Counted from the first letter of the stretch, positions 33,350 to 40,794 are shown. The stretch: DNA of 44,309 bases from an uncultured Anaerotignum sp. (GCF_934277605.1 NZ_CAKQVD010000011.1:1-44309), one strand, 5' to 3'. Program-made: numbers and translations. Notes: generated by a model from the letters alone, not told the origin.

Positions 33350-34819
33350 ATGGACAGCTTATGGAACTGGATTTTTCTTCTTGCCTTTGTCCTGTTGGTT
33401 GTGAATGTCATTCTTTCCGGTTTCGTTGTTTTCTTTGAACGCAGAAACCCCGCAAGCACCTGGGCATGGCTCTTGGTGCTGCTGTTTATCCCCATTTTCG
33501 GCTTTTTTGCCTATCTCGTGTTCGGGCGCAACAGCAAGCGTGAAAAAATGTTTCGGGAAAAGGAGCAGTATGACCAAGAGGTATACTATAAATATCTGTT
33601 TCAGGATGTTCATTCCGCAAAGGAAATCACCGAGCAGAAGGCATTTATCGAAAATAAGGGCAAGCTCTCTCATGCGGAATATGTGACCGATTTGGCACAT
33701 CTGCATTTGAACAGCGGCAACTGGATTACCTTTAACAATAAAATAGACCATTTCGACAACGGGAAGGCAAAATTCGAGGCCTTGGTGCAGGATATCCGCA
33801 GTGCAAAGGAATATATCCATCTGGAATATTACATCTGGCGTGGGGACAGGCTCGGCACACGCCTTTTGGACGAGCTGACGAAAAAAGCGGCAGAGGGTGT
33901 CGAGGTGCGGATTTTGTATGACGGCATCGGCAATTCCCGTCTGCCCAAAAATTATTTTGCCCGCTTCCATGCCGCAGGCGGCTATACAGCGGCGTTTCTG
34001 CCCCGCTTTGTCATTCGCCTGAATTATCGCAACCACCGAAAGCTTGCCATCATCGACGGCAAGGTCGGCTATATCGGCGGCTTTAACGTCGGGGACGAAT
34101 ATCTCGGCATTGTCAAGCGCTACGGCCCTTGGCGTGATACGCATTTGCGCTTTCATGGGGACGCTGTCGATCAAATGCAAATGCGCTTTATCATGGACTG
34201 GAACTTTACCGCAAAGCATGGGCTGATTCGCTTGGCACAGCGCTATTTCCCCAAAAAGGAGCAGACAGCGGGCGTGCGGACACAAATTGTTTCCAGCGGC
34301 CCCGATACCCAGTGGAAAAACATCCGCAACGGCTATTTCAAAATGATAAACGAGGCGGAAAGCAATGTCTTTCTGACCACGCCCTATTTTGTGCCGGATG
34401 ACGGCATTTTTGAGGCACTGCGTGTGGCTGCCCTCTCCGGCTTGGATGTGCGTATTATCATCCCCGGCAACCCCGACCATTTCTTCGTCTATTGGGCAAG
34501 CATGTCCTACCTGGGCGAGCTGCTTGAGGCAGGGGTGCGGGTGTATCAATATGAAAAGGGCTTTATTCATGCCAAGGTGCTGACGATAGATGGTACCGTT
34601 TCCTCTGTCGGCTCCGCCAATATGGATATCCGCAGCTTTGATTTAAACTTTGAGGTCAATGCCTTCATGTATGATGCGGGCATAACCAAAATATTAGAGG
34701 ATGATTTCTTAAAGGATTTGCATAGCTCTGTGGAAATTACAAAAGAATGGTACCGCCGCAGAAAGTGGTGGTTTAAGGTGCGTGAGGCGATTGCAAGATT
34801 GATTTCGCCCATGCTGTAA
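33350..34819 (+). CDS. cls: Cardiolipin synthase
   Basis: A 489-residue membrane enzyme that joins two phosphatidylglycerols to cardiolipin. Two N-terminal helices (about 5-27 and 37-56) are followed by two phospholipase-D motifs: N-H-R-K-L-A-I-I-D-G (about 228-237) and I-H-A-K-V-L-T-I-D-G (about 405-414), each H-x-K-x4-D complete. The length is typical of Firmicutes ClsA-type enzymes. The start ATG 33350 has GGAAGG ten bases upstream. First gene of a two-gene operon with an acyl-ACP thioesterase. Confidence 0.95.
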   Translation: MDSLWNWIFLLAFVLLVVNVILSGFVVFFERRNPASTWAWLLVLLFIPIFGFFAYLVFGRNSKREKMFREKEQYDQEVYYKYLFQDVHSAKEITEQKAFIENKGKLSHAEYVTDLAHLHLNSGNWITFNNKIDHFDNGKAKFEALVQDIRSAKEYIHLEYYIWRGDRLGTRLLDELTKKAAEGVEVRILYDGIGNSRLPKNYFARFHAAGGYTAAFLPRFVIRLNYRNHRKLAIIDGKVGYIGGFNVGDEYLGIVKRYGPWRDTHLRFHGDAVDQMQMRFIMDWNFTAKHGLIRLAQRYFPKKEQTAGVRTQIVSSGPDTQWKNIRNGYFKMINEAESNVFLTTPYFVPDDGIFEALRVAALSGLDVRIIIPGNPDHFFVYWASMSYLGELLEAGVRVYQYEKGFIHAKVLTIDGTVSSVGSANMDIRSFDLNFEVNAFMYDAGITKILEDDFLKDLHSSVEITKEWYRRRKWWFKVREAIARLISPML

Positions 34820-34829
34820 GGAGGAAAAC

Positions 34830-35579
34830 ATGATGGATCGAATCGGATATGAAACAACCCAGACCGTACATTATTTTCAGATTGACGGCAGTCGCTCTAT
34901 GACACCTGCGGCATTGCTCTCTGCCCTGCAGGAAATGGCAATCAGCCATTCTGACAGCCTTGGCTTCAGTGTGCAGTATAATCTCACGCATCACTGCTTT
35001 TGGTCTGTGGTCAACTGGCATTTGAAGCTCTACCGTATGCCAAAATACAATGAAACCATCACATTGCAGACATGGAGCGATAAATTTGCTCGCTTTCAGG
35101 CAAACCGCAGCTTCTTTCTCTTTGATGAAAACGGCAATAAGCTGTTGGATGGCATTTCCCGCTGGATTTTCATGGATTCCGAAAAAAGAAAGCCCACCAA
35201 TGTGCCTGCGGATATGGTTGAAAAATATCATTCCGGGCAGCCCTCTGCCATTGAGGGCGAAAAATTCTTCATGCCTAAAACACCGGCAGGCAGGCTGATT
35301 TGCACCAGAGATTTTGTCGTAACCAGAAGGGATACGGATACCAACGGGCACGCCAATAACGTGAAATATCTGGAATGGGTAATGGATGATATCCCAGATG
35401 CCATCTATGAGGATATGACCTTGACGGATATCCGCATTGTTTATCGCAAGGAATGTCTCCGCGGGGACACCGTCACCATAAAAACCTATTTGCAGGATAC
35501 GGAAAACGGCAAGGAAATCGAATCCTTCCTCTATGAAGGGGAAACCATCGTTGCACAGGTCATCACGCTTTGGGACTAA
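34830..35579 (+). CDS. Acyl-ACP thioesterase (FatA/FatB-like)
   Basis: A 249-residue double-hotdog enzyme releasing fatty acids from acyl-ACP. The first hotdog holds Y-F-Q-I-D-G-S-R-S-M-T-P, and the second the D-T-D-T-N-G-H-A-N-N-V-K-Y-L-E-W segment with the catalytic Asn/His pair. Two adjacent ATG codons (34830, 34833) follow GGAGG; the second has the better spacing (8 nt). It starts 10 bp after cls, so fatty-acid release and cardiolipin synthesis may be co-regulated; free acid supply or membrane remodelling is inference. Confidence 0.92.
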   Translation: MMDRIGYETTQTVHYFQIDGSRSMTPAALLSALQEMAISHSDSLGFSVQYNLTHHCFWSVVNWHLKLYRMPKYNETITLQTWSDKFARFQANRSFFLFDENGNKLLDGISRWIFMDSEKRKPTNVPADMVEKYHSGQPSAIEGEKFFMPKTPAGRLICTRDFVVTRRDTDTNGHANNVKYLEWVMDDIPDAIYEDMTLTDIRIVYRKECLRGDTVTIKTYLQDTENGKEIESFLYEGETIVAQVITLWD

Positions 35580-35643
35580 GAAACGAATAAAAAAAGCATT
35601 TGTCTCTTGCACAAATCCGCATATTCCAAAACCGTTTTCATGC

Positions 35644-35688
35644 AAAAAGCAAGAAATCCCGATAAAAAAAGGATTTCTTGCTTTTTTT
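35644..35688. terminator. Bidirectional terminator between thioesterase and NlpC-like genes
   Basis: An 11-bp perfect stem (GCAAGAAATCC / GGATTTCTTGC) extended by A/T pairs, with T-runs on both strands. It ends both convergent transcripts. Confidence 0.9.
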
Positions 35689-35699
35689 GATTGTATTCT

Positions 35700-36764
35700 T
35701 TATTTTTCCACGAACACGGTTCTTGTCGCTGCATCATAGCGGATGAAAAGCCCTGCCCTTTCCCGCAAGGTCTGTGCGGAAACAAAGAGCCTTCCTCCCT
35801 GTCGTACACCCTCCTGCGCCGCAAGCACAGCAGTCCGCTCGCCCATCAAAAGCTCCGCTCCCTGCCGATTCCATCTGACCTCCCAGCCAAGTGCTTCACA
35901 AACAGCTCTCAGCGGAAGATACGCCTTTCCCTCCTGCAAATAGGCACCCCGAATTTCTTTTTCGCCACAGCGCAGGGTAACGCCCTCAAATAAATCCCGC
36001 AAAATCTCCGAAGCCGTCATCCCTCTGTAGCCATCGGGATCTGCAAGCACCGTCGGCTTCCATTTGATTTCGGAAAAATCCGTCAGATAGGTGTCATTTT
36101 TTCTCCCGACTCTCGCATAATTGGCATATCTCGCCGCTTCTATCGGGAAATATTTTTGCATATAGTGCTTGGCAAGCCGCACCGCTTGGCTGTTTTCCTT
36201 TTTGCTTCTGTCCGCCGTGCCGGCAAGAGAAACCGATGGCGGAGAGGCGTGCATCAGCACCACACTGCCATCCTCACACTGTCCCACAACGATATAAACG
36301 TGTCCCTTTTTCGCCATCACATCGCCGCTCTGGCGCACCGTAATTTTCTCAGGCGGGATGATTTCCGAGCCAAACAGCTTCGCATAGCCTTCCGCCACCT
36401 GACCGGAGGGAAAAACATAGCCCCTCTCGCTGTAGCTGTCCCCAAAAAGCTGATAAAGCACCCAGCCCGTATAGCCTGTGCAGTCTAAGCCGTTATGAAT
36501 CTGATACTTCGTTTTTCTCCAATCATAAGCGGCAGTGCTTTGGTTATAAAATTCTGCCCACCGGTCACTCAGCCCTCGTGTCAGACATTCTCTGCCTGCC
36601 CCCGTATCCGCCTCATTCCAGCCGCCGCCGTAAACATAAACGCATTTGCCGATTGGCTCCAGCCCCGTCTGCAAACATTCCTTTACGGTTGCCGCTCTCG
36701 CCGAAACCGAAAAGGCAGAGGATAACGCAAGGGATAACAAAACCGCCGCTTTTGTTTTTTTCAT
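35700..36764 (-). CDS. Secreted NlpC/P60-like cysteine hydrolase with stalk domain
   Basis: A 354-residue exported protein. The start MKKTKAAVLL (36764) follows GGAGGCGATTCT; the ORF reads 252 bp further upstream into tRNA remnants, which is not coding. After a signal peptide (about 24 residues) comes a papain-like domain with Cys95 in L-D-C-T-G-Y, His155 in K-K-G-H-V-Y-I-V-V-G and His172 in L-M-H-A-S. The last 75 residues match the copper amine oxidase N-terminal (stalk) domain (Y-L-P-L-R-A-V-C-E-A-L-G-W-E-V-R-W). Likely a cell-wall peptide hydrolase; substrate not known. Confidence 0.85.
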   Translation of the reverse strand: MKKTKAAVLLSLALSSAFSVSARAATVKECLQTGLEPIGKCVYVYGGGWNEADTGAGRECLTRGLSDRWAEFYNQSTAAYDWRKTKYQIHNGLDCTGYTGWVLYQLFGDSYSERGYVFPSGQVAEGYAKLFGSEIIPPEKITVRQSGDVMAKKGHVYIVVGQCEDGSVVLMHASPPSVSLAGTADRSKKENSQAVRLAKHYMQKYFPIEAARYANYARVGRKNDTYLTDFSEIKWKPTVLADPDGYRGMTASEILRDLFEGVTLRCGEKEIRGAYLQEGKAYLPLRAVCEALGWEVRWNRQGAELLMGERTAVLAAQEGVRQGGRLFVSAQTLRERAGLFIRYDAATRTVFVEK

Positions 36765-36840
36765 AGAATCGCCTCCTTCTGTGTGTTTCCGGATATGCTG
36801 TGCTTTTTTGTGGTTTTGGAGTGCTTTCGGGTATAAAAAC

Positions 36841-36955
36841 GGAATGTCTCGGGAGTGCGCTCGGGGGCTTGAACCCTCTGCTTGTAAGGCAGATGCTCTC
36901 CTCCACCCTCGCGGGCTGCGTTTCTGCGAAACGCAAGGCATGAGCGAAACTTCCA
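36841..36955 (-). pseudogene. tRNA-Val(TAC) remnant with D-loop insertion (copy 1)
   Basis: Compared with the intact tRNA-Val at 37122-37194, the minus strand keeps the acceptor start, GCTCA, GGAGAGC and the whole anticodon arm including TAC. It has about 39 extra bases inside the D-loop (with a 7-bp hairpin TGCGTTT/AAACGCA) and a scrambled T-arm, so it should not fold as a tRNA. Confidence 0.8.
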
Positions 36956-36982
36956 TATTTTTAACTATATTCCGTTGTTTTT

Positions 36983-37085
36983 GGCAGATACTCTCCTCCA
37001 CCCTTACGGGCTGCATTTTGGGTATAAAAAAATGGAATGTCTCGGGAGCGCTTGCACTCTCGGGGGCTCGAACCTGTGACCCTCA
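36983..37085 (-). pseudogene. Scrambled tRNA-Val fragments (copy 2)
   Basis: 36983-37015 repeats the D-loop insertion and the start of the anticodon stem of copy 1. 37033-37085 repeats the T-arm side (GGCTCGAACCTGTGACCCTC on the plus strand) joined to the altered acceptor seen in copy 1. Confidence 0.7.
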
Positions 37086-37121
37086 ATCCCCTTTCCCTTT
37101 TTAATATATAAAATAAAAAAA

Positions 37122-37194
37122 TGGAAGTTACAGGGCTCGAACCTGTGACCCTCTGCTTGTAAGGCAGATGCTCTCCCAGCTGAGCTAAACTTCC
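37122..37194 (-). tRNA. tRNA-Val (anticodon TAC)
   Basis: A 73-nt cloverleaf: acceptor GGAAGTT/AACTTCC, D-stem GCTC/GAGC, anticodon stem TCTGC/GCAGA with loop CTTACAA (TAC), T-arm ACAGG-TTCGAGC-CCTGT, discriminator A. CCA is not encoded. Flanked by broken copies of itself. Confidence 0.96.
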
Positions 37195-37222
37195 ATATTT
37201 TTAACCATATTCAGTTGTTTTT

Positions 37223-37290
37223 GGCAGATGCTCTCCTTCACCCTTACGGGCTGCGTTTCTGCGAAACACAAGGCATGAGCGAAACTTCCA
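37223..37290 (-). pseudogene. tRNA-Val remnant with the same D-loop insertion (copy 3)
   Basis: The minus strand has the tRNA-Val acceptor start, GCTCA, the insertion seen in copy 1 (with a few changes), GGAGAGC and the first half of the anticodon stem. It then breaks off into the AAAAACAACTGAATATGG spacer that also follows the other copies. Confidence 0.8.
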
Positions 37291-37345
37291 TATTTTTAAC
37301 CATATTCAGTTGGTTTGTACCACATGAACCTATATAGTCCACGGA

Positions 37346-37417
37346 TGACCCGTAGGGGAATCGAACCCCTGTTTCAGCCGTGAGAGGGCCGCGTCTTGAC
37401 CGCTTGACCAACGGGCC
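37346..37417 (-). tRNA. tRNA-Glu (anticodon CTC)
   Basis: 72-nt cloverleaf: acceptor GGCCCGT/ACGGGTC (one G-U), anticodon stem CGGCC/GGCTG with loop CTCTCAC (CTC), T-arm CAGGGG-TTCGATT-CCCCTA region, discriminator A, no encoded CCA. CTC-anticodon Glu tRNA usually supplements a TTC isoacceptor encoded elsewhere. Confidence 0.94.
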
Positions 37418-37428
37418 TTAAATAAAAG

Positions 37429-37502
37429 TAGCGGAGAAGGGATTTGAACCCCTGACACTGCGGGTATGAACCGCATGCTCTAGCCAACTGAGCTACTCCG
37501 CC
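37429..37502 (-). tRNA. tRNA-Met (anticodon CAT, elongator type)
   Basis: 74-nt cloverleaf: acceptor GGCGGAG/CTCCGCT with a G1-U72 pair, D-arm GCTC-AGTTGGCTA-GAGC, anticodon stem TGCGG/CCGCA with loop TTCATAC (CAT), T-loop TTCAAAT, discriminator A. The stem lacks the three G-C pairs of an initiator tRNA, so elongator Met is preferred. Confidence 0.95.
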
Positions 37503-37583
37503 ACAAGCTGACCTACACAGTATATCGTTTCATTCCCTTTTTGTCAAGTGCTTTTCTCCAACTTTTTTACAAAAAATTTTCAT

Positions 37584-37886
37584 TTATTCTCCACGGTTGA
37601 TGTAGAGAATTTCATTGGACTTTACCATCCCAAGCTGCTCTCTTGCAATCTGCTCGATATAAGCATCACTGGTGTAATAATCCTTTCGTGCTTCAAAGTC
37701 CTTCTGCCTATCCTTTTCTTCCTTTATCTGCTGCGCAATCAACTGAGATTCCTCCTGAAGCTCCTGATACCGCACCGCCTGTCTGCCAATGCCGACGGCA
37801 ACAGCCACCACAAACACCAAAACGAACACTCTGAGGAACAGGCCGGATAGCCTTTTGGATTTTTTATTCTTTTTTCTCTGCCCCAT
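37584..37886 (-). CDS. divIC: Septum formation initiator DivIC/FtsB family
   Basis: A 100-residue bitopic cell-division protein. A basic N-terminal tail, one helix (about residues 14-33) and an extracytoplasmic coiled coil (about 38-75; L-Q-E-E-S-Q-L-I-A-Q-Q-I-K-E-E-K) are followed by the family end motif I-A-R-E-Q-L-G-M-V-K-S-N-E. It forms the FtsL/DivIB/DivIC complex at the septum. Last gene of the yabP-yabQ-divIC cluster, as in Bacillus. Confidence 0.92.
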   Translation of the reverse strand: MGQRKKNKKSKRLSGLFLRVFVLVFVVAVAVGIGRQAVRYQELQEESQLIAQQIKEEKDRQKDFEARKDYYTSDAYIEQIAREQLGMVKSNEILYINRGE

Positions 37887-37909
37887 AAAAAAGACTCCCT
37901 GCTGTGTCC

Positions 37910-38419
37910 CTATTTTTTGCGTAGCATCCGTCGATTGATATGCAAACGATGTATTATTATTTTCACATAAAATTTAATGCTTTGCAATAGTTTTTTCCGT
38001 TCTTTTTCGCAAAACCCCGCAATTTTTTCTATCGGGCGACGAAAAACGAGCCAAAGCAGAGAAAACGGTGTTGTCACAATGCGCCAAAGCAGACGAAAGG
38101 CGGCTTTCAGCAGGCAAAGCCCCTTTTCGCCAAGGACAAGCACACTGCGGCTGCATATCAAAAAATACAGCCCCATGCCGCCAAACAGCCCCAAAATCGT
38201 GAAAAAACGAATTTCTCCCGCATTGGCACGCAGCATCACGCAAAACACCAAAAGCACCGCCAACAGCCAAAACAGCCCATCCTCCACCTGCACCCAAAGG
38301 GCTTTATGGCGAAAGGCCTGACGAAACAACCGCAGTGCATCATAAAACAGCCCCAGAGCGCCGCCCATGAGAACCGTCAGCAAGAAAAGTTCGGCCTGCG
38401 CATGCAAGGAAAGAATCAT
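37910..38419 (-). CDS. yabQ: Spore cortex biosynthesis protein YabQ
   Basis: A 169-residue membrane protein needed for spore cortex formation in Bacillus. Hydrophobic segments lie near 9-27, 48-64 and 70-90, followed by a basic C-terminal half. The signature is A-L-G-L-F-Y-D-A-L-R-L-F-R-Q-A-F-R-H near residues 21-38. Between yabP (14 bp) and divIC (23 bp). Made in the mother cell in known systems. Confidence 0.9.
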   Translation of the reverse strand: MILSLHAQAELFLLTVLMGGALGLFYDALRLFRQAFRHKALWVQVEDGLFWLLAVLLVFCVMLRANAGEIRFFTILGLFGGMGLYFLICSRSVLVLGEKGLCLLKAAFRLLWRIVTTPFSLLWLVFRRPIEKIAGFCEKERKKLLQSIKFYVKIIIHRLHINRRMLRKK

Positions 38420-38433
38420 GTCTCTCTCCCCCT

Positions 38434-38715
38434 CTACCGAAACAGCTTGCCCAAAATGGAATGTTTTTCCGCCAATGTGCCGTCGGAATAGCTCATGCTG
38501 TCCACGCTGCCGTCCACAATCACATCTCCTGCCTCAAGGTCGAGCTTATCAATGTGCAGCCCTGCCCCCTTCAGCAGCAAAAGGCCGCAGGTGGTTTCCA
38601 TCATAATGCCGTCCTCATCAAAGGAAAGCACCTCCAGCACACCGCCAATGCGGACCCTCTCCCGCTCCTCCAGATTCAATGTATGTCTGCCGCCTCTTTT
38701 CTTCTCCTCTGCCAT
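38434..38715 (-). CDS. yabP: Sporulation protein YabP
   Basis: A 93-residue cytoplasmic protein of the YabP/YqfC family, required with YabQ for cortex and coat assembly. The start MAEEKKR (38715) follows GAGGGGGCG; the ORF opens 105 bp earlier in repeat-like DNA. The family pattern H-T-L-N-L-E-E-R-E-R-V-R-I-G-G-V-L-E-V-L-S-F-D and the Y-S-D end are clear. Confidence 0.92.
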   Translation of the reverse strand: MAEEKKRGGRHTLNLEERERVRIGGVLEVLSFDEDGIMMETTCGLLLLKGAGLHIDKLDLEAGDVIVDGSVDSMSYSDGTLAEKHSILGKLFR

Positions 38716-38749
38716 AAAAAACGCCCCCTCTGTTCCAAGGATATGCAGA

Positions 38750-38930
38750 CAAAAGCGGAAAAAGACTTCTTTTCTTTGGGGCGCTGCCCCAAACCCCGCA
38801 AGGGAAATCTTATCAAGCATCTTCCCTGCGGGAAGACGGCTTCGCCGCCGCCTTATTCTTGGCGGTACTCATACCCTTGACCCTGATTTGCAGAACCATA
38901 TTCATGGTTCTGCGAGGTCGGGCGTAAAAT
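38750..38930. repeat. Palindrome-rich intergenic region (REP-like)
   Basis: Between rqcP and yabP: GGGGC-GCT-GCCCC (about 38779-38791), CTTCCC-TGC-GGGAAG (about 38820-38834) and a perfect 10-bp stem GCAGAACCAT/ATGGTTCTGC (38890-38913). These short GC-rich modules resemble dispersed extragenic repeats. None has a proper U-tract. Confidence 0.55.
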
Positions 38931-38959
38931 TTAAAAAATTCGCTGAAAAATCATCCTCA

Positions 38960-39199
38960 TTAAAGGGACTTATACATCCCTGCGGCGTCCTCTTTTTTCG
39001 TAGACTCTTTCAAGTCCAGCACCTCGATTTTTGTGGTATTGCTCCCGAACTGAATCTCAATGATATCGCCGATTTTCACATCAGCCCCCGCCTTAACCAC
39101 CTTGCCGTTAATCATCACTCTGCCGGCATCACAGGCCTCATTGGCAATGGTACGTCTTTTAATGATACGGGATACCTTCAGAAATTTATCTACTCGCAT
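38960..39199 (-). CDS. rqcP: RqcP/YabO S4-domain RNA-binding protein
   Basis: A 79-residue S4 domain protein (HslR/Hsp15 relative) that binds stalled 50S-peptidyl-tRNA complexes in the ribosome quality control pathway with RqcH. It opens M-R-V-D-K-F-L-K-V-S-R-I-I-K-R-R-T-I-A-N-E-A and contains G-R-V-M-I-N-G. Conserved neighbour of hup, yabP, yabQ and divIC. Start 39199 behind AAGGAGGAAACGCA. Confidence 0.93.
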   Translation of the reverse strand: MRVDKFLKVSRIIKRRTIANEACDAGRVMINGKVVKAGADVKIGDIIEIQFGSNTTKIEVLDLKESTKKEDAAGMYKSL

Positions 39200-39239
39200 T
39201 GCGTTTCCTCCTTTTTTCGTTTTGCTAAAAGAAAATTGA

Positions 39240-39271
39240 TAAAAGAAAAGCCCTTTCCTTGCAGAAAGGGC
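39240..39271 (-). terminator. Terminator of hup
   Basis: Minus-strand stem GCCCTTTC / GAAAGGGC (8 bp, 6-nt loop) with a U-rich tail (UUUUCUUUU). It lies between hup and rqcP, so rqcP onward may depend on partial read-through or its own promoter. Confidence 0.75.
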
Positions 39272-39293
39272 GGAGATTCATTCAAAAAATGAA

Positions 39294-39569
39294 TTATTTA
39301 TTGATTGCATCCTTCAGTGCCTTGCCGGCTTTGAATCTGGGTGCTTTGGAAGCAGGAATAGGCATTGCTTCGCCTGTCTGGGGGTTTCTGCCTTCACGCG
39401 CTGCTCTTTCCGCAACATCAAATGTGCCGAAGCCAACCAGCTGTACCTTGCCATTATTTGTCAGTTCTTCTGTTACTACATCTTCAAAAGCCTTCAGTGC
39501 TTTTTCTGCGTCCTTTTTGCTCATTTCTGCTTTTTCTGCGATTGCCGCAACCAGATCAGATTTGTTCAT
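39294..39569 (-). CDS. hup: DNA-binding protein HU
   Basis: A 91-residue nucleoid protein. It begins M-N-K-S-D-L-V-A-A-I-A-E and contains the DNA-binding arm V-A-E-R-A-A-R-E-G-R-N-P-Q-T-G-E and A-S-K-A-P-R-F-K-A-G-K-A-L-K; all family landmarks fit. Start 39569 behind AGGAGGCAAACACA. 25 bp downstream of mazG. Confidence 0.97.
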   Translation of the reverse strand: MNKSDLVAAIAEKAEMSKKDAEKALKAFEDVVTEELTNNGKVQLVGFGTFDVAERAAREGRNPQTGEAMPIPASKAPRFKAGKALKDAINK

Positions 39570-39594
39570 TTGTGTTTGCCTCCTAATCGTTCAT

Positions 39595-40389
39595 TTATGA
39601 TTTCATCGGATGAAGCCTTGTTTTTGCCTCATTCCAGAGCGAATCCATCTCCTCCAATGTCATTTCGGAAAGAGTCTTTCCTTGCAAAAGGGCGGATTTC
39701 TCAATATATTCAAATCTATTTATAAACTTTTTGATGGCTTTTGTCAAGGCAAACTCAGGATTTATTTTCAAAAAACGTGAGATATTCGCCAAAGAGAACA
39801 AAATATCCCCAAATTCCTCCTCAATATTTCCATTTCCCTGCACAGCCTGCTCCAGCTCCCGCAGCTCCTCATATACCTTGCGGAAGGCATCCGCCGTCAC
39901 GGGAAAATCAAAGCCGACCTCTGCCGCACGCTTTTGCACCTTGCGGGCACGGATGAGCGCAGGCAAAGCCTCCGGCACGCTCTGCAACACCTCTGTCTGG
40001 GTTTCCTGCCGCTTTTCCTTCTTCTTCAGCTCCGCCCAGTTGATAAGCACCTCCTCAGCCGTATCCGCCTTGCCGTCCCCGAACACATGCGGATGGCGAT
40101 ACACCATCTTCTCGCAAATGCCCTGTATCACATCCGCCATCGTGAAGCCGCCCTGCTCCGTCTCGATTTCCGCATGAAAAACCACCTGCATCAGCACATC
40201 GCCCAATTCCTCGCAAAGATTTTTCATATCCCCATGGTCGATGGCATCCGCCGCCTCATAGGCCTCCTCCAGCAAATCCATGCGGATGGATGTATGCGTC
40301 TGCACCCTGTCCCAAGGACAGCCGTTTTCACTGCGTAAAATGCGGATAATCCGCACCAAATCCTCCAATGTATCCATTCTTTTTTCCAT
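39595..40389 (-). CDS. mazG: Nucleoside triphosphate pyrophosphohydrolase MazG
   Basis: A 264-residue house-cleaning enzyme hydrolysing (d)NTPs to NMP and pyrophosphate. Two MazG domains: the first has E-E-A-Y-E-A-A-D-A-I-D..E-E-L-G-D-V-L-M-Q-V (EEXXD/EXXD metal ligands), the second E-E-F-G-D-I-L-F-S-L-A-N. The N-terminal L-R-S-E-N-G-C-P-W-D is typical. Start 40389 behind AAGGAGGTCTGTC. First gene of the mazG-hup-rqcP-yabP-yabQ-divIC cluster. Confidence 0.95.
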   Translation of the reverse strand: MEKRMDTLEDLVRIIRILRSENGCPWDRVQTHTSIRMDLLEEAYEAADAIDHGDMKNLCEELGDVLMQVVFHAEIETEQGGFTMADVIQGICEKMVYRHPHVFGDGKADTAEEVLINWAELKKKEKRQETQTEVLQSVPEALPALIRARKVQKRAAEVGFDFPVTADAFRKVYEELRELEQAVQGNGNIEEEFGDILFSLANISRFLKINPEFALTKAIKKFINRFEYIEKSALLQGKTLSEMTLEEMDSLWNEAKTRLHPMKS

Positions 40390-40513
40390 GACAGACCTCC
40401 TTTTTTCTCACAGGGACAAAATCCGTCCCGCGTTTGTTTGTTTCCCATAAACTTTTGTATTTATTTCTAAGGAAAAATGGCGTTTTTCCGTCTTTTTTCC
40501 GCAAACCTTTTGT

Positions 40514-40520
40514 GTTATGA
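40514..40520 (+). promoter_or_regulatory. Extended -10 promoter of the nfn leader RNA
   Basis: TG-T-TATGAT around 40513-40521, with no good -35 hexamer. A small perfect palindrome ATAGAT-GCA-ATCTAT follows at about 40520-40534. It would start the transcript that carries the structured leader. Confidence 0.5.
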
Positions 40521-40540
40521 TAGATGCAATCTATGATGTT

Positions 40541-40722
40541 AGGGTCAAAAGGTCTAAACCCACATGAGCTTGCTCATAGGTGGGTGAAAGACCTTGGTAC
40601 CCGCCCCGATATGAGCATAAAAGTGGGATGATAATCCCACGATATGCGAATATTGGGTAGGATTGTGGGAGTGCGTAGCACGGAACAATCCGCAGACATC
40701 AAAATCGGGGGCTTTTGACTCC
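40541..40722 (+). ncRNA. Structured leader RNA upstream of nfnAB (family member B, unassigned)
   Basis: A stem GTCAAAAG (40544-40551) with CTTTTGAC (40712-40719), extended to 10 bp, closes the domain. Inside are: hairpin 40551-40593 (GGTCT/AGACC, then CCCAC/GTGGG, then TGAGC/GCTCA); a stem CCCGATAT with ATATTGGG carrying tandem G-A/A-G mismatches (GA 40613-40614 opposite GA 40648-40649) and a GTGGGAT/ATCCCAC tip; and GGATTGT (40660-40666) with ACAATCC (40685-40691). A following stem near 40738-40771 lacks a T-run, so transcripts should continue into nfnA, 73 bp downstream. It could be a riboswitch, but I recognise no known class. It shares a core with RNA A at 32.4-32.6 kb. Confidence 0.6.
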
Positions 40723-40794
40723 TATAGTATCAAAAATACTGCCGAAAGAAAAGCCTTTCGGTATCCCAAACGTAGAGAAAGGAAGGAACCACCC

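Noticed and set aside
36613..37016. N-terminal extension of the NlpC-like protein and a 107-codon ORF in the tRNA remnants
   Set aside because: They are readings of tRNA-derived repeats; the signal-peptide start at 36764 has a perfect SD.
40471..40489. GGAAAAA/TTTTTCC hairpin upstream of the nfn leader as a terminator
   Set aside because: No plus-strand gene precedes it; on the minus strand it is in the mazG promoter region without a U-run.
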